Source of the DNA: Burkholderiales bacterium | GTDB lineage: Bacteria > Pseudomonadota > Gammaproteobacteria > Burkholderiales > Burkholderiaceae_C | Assembly: GCA_005793295.1 (NCBI GenBank) | Contig: SXSX01000100.1 | Coordinates: 1 to 16,922 of the forward strand | Reading direction: 5' to 3' | DNA length: 16,922 nucleotides | Part shown: piece after piece, positions 8,791 through 14,084 of the stretch | How the letters are laid out: every line of letters starts with the position of its first letter | Numbering within the stretch: the stretch's first letter is position 1 | The notes under the pieces: model-generated | The model's input: only the letters and a program-made list of their open reading frames with translations | Database searches by the model: none | What the model was told of the DNA's origin: nothing | Made by a program: the position numbers and the translations under genes

Positions 8791-8842
8791 TTTTTTCTGA
8801 TTTTTTTACCGTTGGCCTTACTTTTTTAACAAAGGAAATCAA

Positions 8843-9985
8843 ATGACAGATGTACAAAAACGCGCATTGCTGAAATTCGCTGCGATCACCACCGTCGCTG
8901 CCGCGGCTCTGGTAGGCTGTGGCAAAAAAGAAGAGGCGGCGGCTCCTGCGGCAGCGCCTGCAGCCGCAGCCAAAGCCGAACCCTTGAAGATCGCCTTTGC
9001 TTACGTAGGCCCTGTGGGTGACGGCGGCTGGACCTTTGCTCACGACAACGCTCGCAAAGCCCTAGAAAAAGAATTCGGCGACAAGATCCAAACCTCGTTT
9101 GTTGAAAACGTACCTGAGTCTGCAGACGCTGAGCGCGTGATTCGCGACATGGCAGGCCAAGGCAATAAGTTAATTTTCGGTACGACGTTTGGGTACATGG
9201 AAACCATGCTCAAAGTGGCTCCTGATTTCAAAGATGTGAAGTTCGAACACGCAACGGGCTACAAGTCAGCCGACAACATGCGCACCTATGACAGCCGCAC
9301 CTACGAAGGCGCGTACATGGCTGGTTTGATCGCGGGCAAGATGACCAAAACTGGAACCTTGGGCGTTGTGGCTTCAGTGCCAATTCCTGAAGTGATCCGT
9401 AACATCAACAGCTTTACTATGGGCGCACAAACCAGCAACCCCAAAATCAAGACCAAAGTAGTGTGGGTCAATGAGTGGTTTAACCCACCGAAAGAAACCG
9501 AAGCAGCGACCAGCTTGATCAATGGCGGCGCGGACGTTTTGTTCCAAAACACCGACTCCCCAGCCGTTTTGAAAACAGCCCAAGACAAAGGCAAGCGCGC
9601 TTTTGGTTGGGACTCTGACATGACCGCCTACGGTCCTAAAGCCCACTTGGCTTCAGCCATCATCAACTGGACTCCTTACTATATGAAGGCCACCAAAGAC
9701 GCTTTAGAAGGCACTTGGAAAACCGGTGGCGTGTGGTGGGGCGTTAAAGAAGGTGCGATTGACATTGTTTCTATCGCTGAAGACGTACCAGCGGACACCA
9801 AAGCTAAAGTTGATGCGGTCAGAGCGGGCTTGAAAGACGGAAGCTTTTCGATCTGGAAAGGTCCTTTGGTAGACAACACCGGCAAGACTTTACTTAAGAA
9901 GGATGAAGTTGCTGATGACAAGTTCCTCAGCGGCGTGAACTTCTACGTCAAAGGCGTTGAAGGTAAAGTGCCTGGCGGAAAATAA
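8843..9985 (+). CDS. BMP-family purine/nucleoside-binding lipoprotein
   Basis: This periplasmic substrate-binding lipoprotein (BMP/PnrA-like, PF02608) of the upstream importer has 380 residues. The signal peptide ends in a lipobox ALVGC with the lipidated Cys at 26. An Ala/Pro/Glu-rich tether (about 30-47) follows, then the two-lobed domain beginning PLKIAFAYVGPVGDGGWTFAHDNARKA. Typical BMP segments are visible: IFGTTFGYME, NMRTYDSRTYEGAYMAGLIAG, and GADVLFQNTDSPAVLK before FGWDSDM. AAGGA lies about six bases before the ATG. The gene ends directly before a strong intrinsic terminator, so it closes the transporter unit. Homologues bind purine nucleosides. Together with the xdh and deaminase genes this makes a purine ligand likely, though base versus nucleoside cannot be decided here. 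Confidence 0.95.
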   Translation: MTDVQKRALLKFAAITTVAAAALVGCGKKEEAAAPAAAPAAAAKAEPLKIAFAYVGPVGDGGWTFAHDNARKALEKEFGDKIQTSFVENVPESADAERVIRDMAGQGNKLIFGTTFGYMETMLKVAPDFKDVKFEHATGYKSADNMRTYDSRTYEGAYMAGLIAGKMTKTGTLGVVASVPIPEVIRNINSFTMGAQTSNPKIKTKVVWVNEWFNPPKETEAATSLINGGADVLFQNTDSPAVLKTAQDKGKRAFGWDSDMTAYGPKAHLASAIINWTPYYMKATKDALEGTWKTGGVWWGVKEGAIDIVSIAEDVPADTKAKVDAVRAGLKDGSFSIWKGPLVDNTGKTLLKKDEVADDKFLSGVNFYVKGVEGKVPGGK

Positions 9986-9998
9986 ATTTCGCGCGAGC

Positions 9999-10031
9999 AA
10001 AAAAAGGGCCGCAGATGCGGCCTTTTTTTTT
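9999..10031 (+). terminator. Intrinsic terminator after the ABC importer genes
   Basis: Fourteen bases after the binding-protein stop lies GGCCGC-AGAT-GCGGCC (10007-10022), preceded by an A-run and followed by nine T residues (10023-10031). The A and T runs can extend the stem and make the element potentially bidirectional. It separates the importer genes from the Rieske/adenine deaminase pair. Confidence 0.92.
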
Positions 10032-10069
10032 GCGCCGTGGCGCCTAGATTGAATGGACAATAGTGCTCT
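10032..10069 (+). promoter_or_regulatory. Short leader/promoter region of the Rieske oxygenase gene, with palindrome
   Basis: Only 38 bases separate the importer terminator from the oxygenase start codon. They contain a tight palindrome GCGCC-GT-GGCGC (10032-10043) directly after the T-run, then a possible -10 hexamer TAGATT at about 10046. No good -35 is visible, and no Shine-Dalgarno sequence precedes the ATG at 10070. Either transcription reads through the terminator, or a short or leaderless transcript starts here. The palindrome could be an operator. This is tentative. Confidence 0.3.
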
Positions 10070-11092
10070 ATGAAAAACGATCTTCAACCTGCCAATGTTG
10101 CTGCAGCGCTATGGCATCCGGTGGTTTTGGCAGCTAATTTGCAGAGTAGCCCGCATGCGGTTCATTTGCTTGGCCAAGACGTCGTTATTTGGCGTGACTT
10201 GAAAGGCCAACTCCATGCCTGGGCCGACCAATGCCCGCACCGGGGCGCACGGTTGTCTTTGGGGCGCGTATGTGAAGGGCGCTTGGAGTGCCCCTACCAC
10301 GGTTGGCAGTTTGAGGGCTCGGGGCGCTGCGTTCGTGTTCCTGCGTTGCCTGCGTTTACGCCGCCCATAGGACACAGTGCCCACGTCTTTGAGGTTCAAG
10401 AGCGCTACGGTTTGGTGTGGGTGCGTTTAAACACCCGGCCCGTTGATGTGGCATCCCCGGCGTTTGCCTTGCCCGCGTTTGAGGCCGAGGCGGATACGCG
10501 CTTGCGAAAAATCAACTGTGGGCCCTATGACGTAGCCACCAGTGCGCCGCGCATTGTGGAAAACTTTTTGGATATGTCCCACTTTAGTTTTGTTCACGAG
10601 GGTTGGCTAGGCGCACGGGGTTCGCCCGGGATTGAAGACTACCAGGTGGAGTTAACTGCGACGGGCCTATTGGCAACGGGTTGCAAAGCCTGGCAGCCGC
10701 AGTCTAATCTTCACTCCACAGAACCCGCTCTAGTGGAATACACCTACGAAGTGACTGCGCCCTATGCCGCGGTGTTGACGAAAATACCCGAGGCGGGAAA
10801 AACGGCGATTGACGGCTGGCGGGAATCGATTGCACTTTTTATTTGTCCGATGACACCCGAAAGTAGCCGGGTCTGGTTTCGTTTGGCGGTGGCGGATTTT
10901 GAATCCCCAGAATTGAAATTTCAGGAATTTCAGCACACCATCTTTACCCAAGACCAACCTGTTTTAGAGTCGCAAAAGCCCAAATGCTTGCCCTTGGATC
11001 TTCAAGCTGAAGCCCATACCGCTGCCGATAAGGCATCGTCGCTGTACCGTCGGTTTTTAAAAAATTCAGCCATTGATTTCGGCACGTGCTAA
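10070..11092 (+). CDS. Rieske non-haem iron oxygenase (N-/O-demethylase-like), possibly acting on a purine
   Basis: This is the oxygenase component of a Rieske-type monooxygenase/dioxygenase, 340 residues. The Rieske [2Fe-2S] domain is intact: CPHRGA (Cys55, His57) and CPYHGW (Cys74, His77). The catalytic domain has NFLDMSHFSFVH, giving Asn165, bridging Asp168 and iron ligands His171 and His176. A likely third ligand is Asp295 in FTQDQPVLESQ. The size, the WHPV N-terminus and the QPVLESQKPK tail recall the vanillate O-demethylase, dicamba monooxygenase and caffeine N-demethylase (NdmA/NdmB) group rather than large-subunit ring-hydroxylating dioxygenases. No beta subunit, ferredoxin or reductase gene lies in this window, so its electron donor is elsewhere. 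It sits 22 bases upstream of the adenine deaminase gene in a purine locus, which suggests but does not prove a modified-purine substrate. Confidence 0.9.
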   Translation: MKNDLQPANVAAALWHPVVLAANLQSSPHAVHLLGQDVVIWRDLKGQLHAWADQCPHRGARLSLGRVCEGRLECPYHGWQFEGSGRCVRVPALPAFTPPIGHSAHVFEVQERYGLVWVRLNTRPVDVASPAFALPAFEAEADTRLRKINCGPYDVATSAPRIVENFLDMSHFSFVHEGWLGARGSPGIEDYQVELTATGLLATGCKAWQPQSNLHSTEPALVEYTYEVTAPYAAVLTKIPEAGKTAIDGWRESIALFICPMTPESSRVWFRLAVADFESPELKFQEFQHTIFTQDQPVLESQKPKCLPLDLQAEAHTAADKASSLYRRFLKNSAIDFGTC

Positions 11093-11114
11093 ACGTATTT
11101 CTTTAAGGATTTTT

Positions 11115-12167
11115 ATGTTCAAGGTGCACCCGGTAGACCCTAAGCGCATGCCCGCGCTATTGCGTGCCATGCCCAAGGCGGAGTTGCATATGCATATTGA
11201 AGGTTCCTTAGAACCTGAGTTGATGTTTGCAATGGCAAAGCGTAACGGCGTGACCCTGCCCTACGCCAGTGTTCAAGACCTGCGCAATGCCTATGTGTTT
11301 GACAACCTGCAAAGTTTTTTAGACATTTACCACGCAGGAACCTTGGTTTTAAAAACCGAAGAAGATTTTTACGATTTGGCTTGTGCGTACCTTGCCCGTG
11401 CGCAGACTGACAACGTGGTTCACGCCGAGCTTTTCTTTGACACCCAAACCCACACCGGCCACGGACTGAGTTCTGCAACAGTCATCAACGGACTGCACCG
11501 CGCTTGTGTCGATGCGCCCCAAAAATTTGGAATAACGGCATCTTTGATTTTGTGCTTTTTGCGCCACTTGAGCGAAGAAGAAGCGTTTGAATGCTTGGAA
11601 GACATTCTGCCGTTGCGTGAAAAAATCATTGGCATTGGCTTGGCGTCTAGCGAGCAGGGCCATCCGCCTGAAAAATTCGCAAAGGTATTTACCAAGGCGC
11701 GTCAGTTAGGATTTCATCTGGTTGCGCATGCGGGAGAAGAGGGGCCGCCGGCCTATATTTGGAGTGCCTTGGATATTCTTAAGGTCGAGCGTATTGACCA
11801 CGGCGTTCAGGCCACGCGTGATTCGGCATTGATGGAGCGTTTAGCCCAAGACAAAATCCCGCTCACTGTTTGTCCGTTTTCTAACGTAAAGTTGCGGGTG
11901 TTTAACACCTTGGCAGACCACACTTTGGGGCAGATGCTTGACGCCGGTTTGTGCGTGACGGTTAACTCCGATGACCCTGCGTATTTCGGCGGCTATGTGG
12001 GCGACAACTATGTTCAAACCGCACAGGCTTTGCACTTAACGACGCAACAAGCTTACACCCTAGCCCACAACAGTTTGCATGCCGCTTTTGTATCGGATGC
12101 CACTAAGCAGCAGTGGACACACCAACTCAAAGCATGCTTTGAGAGTTTTGTAGAGCACGATTACTAA
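11115..12167 (+). CDS. Adenine deaminase (adenosine deaminase family)
   Basis: This is a cytoplasmic zinc deaminase of 350 residues that probably converts adenine to hypoxanthine and feeds XdhAB. The metal and catalytic residues are in order: HMH (His25, His27), AHAGEEG (His205, Glu208), RIDHG (His229) and NSDD (Asp286, Asp287). Features of the adenine-specific branch (Pseudomonas PA0148, yeast Aah1) are the SSEQGHPPEKF segment where adenosine deaminases have GxDLAGDE, and the GGYVGDNY tail after NSDDPAYF. Automated annotation often calls this branch adenosine deaminase. An Ala at 177 stands where I recall Asp in GLDSSE. The start is ATG at 11115, with AAGGA six bases upstream. A longer reading to 11073 would overlap the Rieske gene and lacks such a site. 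It is 22 bases downstream of the Rieske gene and convergent with the next gene, with only 31 bases between them and no clear terminator. Confidence 0.93.
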   Translation: MFKVHPVDPKRMPALLRAMPKAELHMHIEGSLEPELMFAMAKRNGVTLPYASVQDLRNAYVFDNLQSFLDIYHAGTLVLKTEEDFYDLACAYLARAQTDNVVHAELFFDTQTHTGHGLSSATVINGLHRACVDAPQKFGITASLILCFLRHLSEEEAFECLEDILPLREKIIGIGLASSEQGHPPEKFAKVFTKARQLGFHLVAHAGEEGPPAYIWSALDILKVERIDHGVQATRDSALMERLAQDKIPLTVCPFSNVKLRVFNTLADHTLGQMLDAGLCVTVNSDDPAYFGGYVGDNYVQTAQALHLTTQQAYTLAHNSLHAAFVSDATKQQWTHQLKACFESFVEHDY

Positions 12168-12198
12168 GGCCTTTAAGCTTTTTTAGGTCTGGGAAAAT

Positions 12199-13005
12199 CT
12201 AAGCCAACGTAGGGTAGCCCAGCGCGATAGCGGCTTCGCGCATGTCCATACAACGCTGGTAGATCTGTGCGGGCGGGTTTTCAAAACCCACAATACCGAG
12301 GTCGCTTAAAGCCTGAGCGGCATGGGGGTTGGAGAATACAGAAGCCAAAACACTTCGCATGGTTTCCAGGTCGAGTGCCGATGTTTTCCCAGAAGTAATC
12401 AATGGCAAACCCGGATAAGACGCGGTATAGCCCACGACGTGAAGTCCTTGAATAGCCTCGGGGCTGGATCTTCTCAAGCCTTCATACGTAACGCAGTCAA
12501 TACTTGCCAAGTCCGCCATCCCTGAGCGTACCGCATCCACCGAAAGTCGATGACTGCCTGTTTCTATGGTGCTTCTAAAGAATTTTCCGTTTGTGGAGAG
12601 CGGAGCAAACAGAGCGCGAAAAGCGTTGTAACCCGATTGAGAGTTGGAAACATTAAAGGCGGCGCGTAGCCCTCGAAAATCTTCGAGCGCTAAGGTGGCG
12701 TGTTCATCGCGGGCAATAAGCGCGCTATGGCAGGTGATTCCTTCACACCCCGGCGCGTCGTATTGAAAGCAACCAACGAGCTGCACTTTGCCAGCTAAGT
12801 CGTCCATCAAGGGGTAGCCACAGGTTTGGCTTAGGAGCAGATCAGGATTCAGCCAATGGGCATGCAAGTCTGTGGGCCACGTTAACGCATGGGGCGTGTA
12901 TATCAAGCCCTTTTCCCGCAACTTTGCCGCCACAGCCGCCCATAACTGCGCTACCGCGCCGCGATTACTGACGTACATAGGCAATGAAGCCAGGCCCATG
13001 GTCAT
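12199..13005 (-). CDS. PhnD-like substrate-binding-fold protein lacking a signal peptide
   Basis: This protein has 268 residues and resembles the PhnD/phosphite/phosphonate substrate-binding family (COG3221). Recognisable parts are the opening ASLPMY strand, PDLLLSQTCGYPLM (about residues 53-66), the inter-lobe DFRGLRAAFNVSNSQSGYNAFR, DAVRSGMADLASIDCVTYEGL and a SYPGLPLITSG return strand. It begins directly at the first beta strand with no leader, so it is predicted to be cytoplasmic, which is unlike a transporter binding protein. No ABC permease or ATPase and no phn genes adjoin it. Its start overlaps the stop of the upstream desaturase gene (ATGA at 13002-13005), and there is no independent ribosome-binding site, so translation is probably coupled. 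The ligand and role are unknown. It could be an intracellular ligand sensor or an enzyme using this fold. A phosphonate function should not be assumed. Confidence 0.82.
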   Translation of the reverse strand: MTMGLASLPMYVSNRGAVAQLWAAVAAKLREKGLIYTPHALTWPTDLHAHWLNPDLLLSQTCGYPLMDDLAGKVQLVGCFQYDAPGCEGITCHSALIARDEHATLALEDFRGLRAAFNVSNSQSGYNAFRALFAPLSTNGKFFRSTIETGSHRLSVDAVRSGMADLASIDCVTYEGLRRSSPEAIQGLHVVGYTASYPGLPLITSGKTSALDLETMRSVLASVFSNPHAAQALSDLGIVGFENPPAQIYQRCMDMREAAIALGYPTLA

Positions 13006-13919
13006 AAGCGGGTGATCTGCTGTGCCGAATCTATGGGTTTTACTGCGTGGCGTATAAAAAGGCGCAAGTAACCGGGGAAGTAAAAATGGCCGTTCTCTTG
13101 TAAATAACGTTCAGACTCTTGCCGATAGGCGGCCGGTATCGCATACCAAGCCAATCCGGGTTGTTTGTGGTGTACAGCGTGAAAGTTATTGTTTAAGTAC
13201 AGCAGCCGCCAAGGCCAGCCAGCTTCGTTGATCACAATGCGGTGCATGGGGTTGGCTGCGGGGCGGTGTTCATAAAACGAACGCATAAAAGCCAAGCTGA
13301 GCATGAAGTAACTGATCGAAACATATATCCAAGCGGACAAACCTGTGAAACGTTCAATCGCCCAAAGCATGACCACCAGCAGGACCAAGTGTTGAAGCCA
13401 GGTCTTTCGAAATGCAGCGTTGCGCCAATTTTTCAACTGGGTTAAAGGTTGGAGAAGATTGGCGACAGAGAAAGCCGGTGTAATCAAAAATCGTCCAATA
13501 GCGGTTCTTTGCGCGTTAAGTAAAAACTTATAAGGCGCAGAAAATTGAACGTAATCATCAGGCTCGGTGTAATTGCTCTCAGGATCGATGCCAGGAAAGG
13601 TCAAAAGCTCGTCGCGGTGGTGGGCGAGGTGGCTGTCGCGGTACACATCAAACGGGTACCACACGGCCATTGGCACCAGGCCCAGCGCTCGGTTAAGGCT
13701 GTCGTTCTGCGTTGGGTGTTGGTGGACCAATTCGTGCTGCAAACTCATATACCACGCGCCCAAAATCACCAACACCAAGAGGGGGCCTGCCGATGCCGCA
13801 TGGGCATACCACGCTAAAGCCGCAATCCAGCCGCTATAAATGGAAATGATAAGCAGCCAAGTCGGCCACTCCATCGGACGCGGTTCTGCCGAGGGGACAT
13901 TGGGATTTACGGAACGCAT
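13002..13919 (-). CDS. Fatty acid desaturase-like integral membrane di-iron protein
   Basis: This is a 305-residue membrane protein of the fatty acid desaturase superfamily (PF00487). The histidine clusters that bind the di-iron centre are HELVH (62-66), HLAHH (97-101) and HAVHH (247-251), with His218 in FYEHRP as a further candidate ligand. About four hydrophobic helices lie around residues 20-60 and 175-215. The compact size and NNNFHAVHH resemble small bacterial desaturases/hydroxylases, including carotenoid hydroxylase/ketolase relatives, so the substrate (acyl chain, carotenoid, alkane or other) cannot be fixed. The start is ATG at 13919. A run of seven A residues lies one base upstream of the ATG, and a GGAGC/GCTCC hairpin lies further upstream. 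No normally spaced ribosome-binding site is seen. It is translationally coupled to the PhnD-like gene. No electron-donor gene is nearby. Confidence 0.9.
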   Translation of the reverse strand: MRSVNPNVPSAEPRPMEWPTWLLIISIYSGWIAALAWYAHAASAGPLLVLVILGAWYMSLQHELVHQHPTQNDSLNRALGLVPMAVWYPFDVYRDSHLAHHRDELLTFPGIDPESNYTEPDDYVQFSAPYKFLLNAQRTAIGRFLITPAFSVANLLQPLTQLKNWRNAAFRKTWLQHLVLLVVMLWAIERFTGLSAWIYVSISYFMLSLAFMRSFYEHRPAANPMHRIVINEAGWPWRLLYLNNNFHAVHHKQPGLAWYAIPAAYRQESERYLQENGHFYFPGYLRLFIRHAVKPIDSAQQITRL

Positions 13920-13928
13920 GTTTTTTTC

Positions 13929-13943
13929 GGAGCATGTAGCTCC
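13929..13943 (-). repeat. Small inverted repeat upstream of the desaturase gene
   Basis: GGAGC-ATGTA-GCTCC is a perfect 5-bp inverted repeat ending nine bases upstream of the desaturase ATG. No T-run follows it on the minus strand, so it is not a terminator for that gene. It includes the only GGGAG-like sequence in the leader, which is too distant from the ATG to be an ordinary ribosome-binding site. It may be an operator or a leader hairpin. Confidence 0.4.
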
Positions 13944-13953
13944 CGTGGTGTAG

Positions 13954-14080
13954 ATTGTCTGTGCATGGTACAGAGGTATTCTAAGTGCCTCTCAGACAAT
14001 GCTTGTGGGCTTGGACACTTAACCTTGTCACGCTAAGACGCCCAAACACCCCTCAGTTGAAAGTGTTTGGGCGCGTTTTT
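13954..14080 (+). ncRNA. Candidate structured small RNA ending at an intrinsic terminator
   Basis: The gap between dctM and the desaturase gene contains nested complementary arms. ATTGTCTG (13954-13961) pairs with CAGACAAT (13993-14000). AGAGGTA (13972-13978) pairs with TGCCTCT (13986-13992) around the loop TTCTAAG. The two stems stack directly on the 3' side and leave a 10-base bulge on the 5' side. One pair in the inner stem is a U-G wobble if the plus strand is transcribed but a C-A mismatch on the minus strand, which favours plus-strand RNA. About 40 bases downstream is an 11-bp terminator hairpin with a T-run on the same strand. A weak -10 (TAGATT, 13951) precedes the structure. Alternatively TTGTCT-N16-TATTCT at 13956-13983 could start a shorter transcript of about 90 bases. 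I recognise no known RNA family. A leader of the desaturase mRNA on the other strand is the main alternative. Confidence 0.35.
14039..14080 (+). terminator. Strong terminator hairpin between dctM and the desaturase gene
   Basis: Perfect 11-bp arms CGCCCAAACAC (14039-14049) and GTGTTTGGGCG (14063-14073) enclose a 13-base loop. On the plus strand the stem is followed by CG and five T residues, with further T-rich sequence. On the minus strand, where it lies 11 bases after the dctM stop, the following sequence is TCTTAGCG, a poor U-tract. It may stop dctM transcription in part, but its better-formed direction is plus, where no protein gene precedes it. This supports the candidate small RNA. Confidence 0.85.
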
Positions 14081-14084
14081 ACTT

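Noticed and set aside
12168..12198. Possible terminator between the convergent adenine deaminase and PhnD-like genes
   Set aside because: There is a T-run and an AAGGCCTT palindrome, but no stem with a proper loop can be drawn next to the T-run.
12199..13005. Phosphonate uptake function for the PhnD-like gene
   Set aside because: There is no signal peptide, no ABC permease or ATPase and no phn lyase genes beside it, so only the fold is supported.
13833..13935. Short open frame starting ATG at 13935 (minus), before and overlapping the desaturase start, with GGGAG nearby
   Set aside because: It is about 33 codons, has no recognisable features and mostly overlaps the desaturase in another frame. 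The A-run between the two starts would need an unusual +1 shift to join them, so a fusion is not supported.
13972..13992. Resemblance of the AGAGGTA/TGCCTCT hairpin to a preQ1-type riboswitch
   Set aside because: The A-rich tail that completes the preQ1 pseudoknot is missing, and no queuosine gene is nearby.
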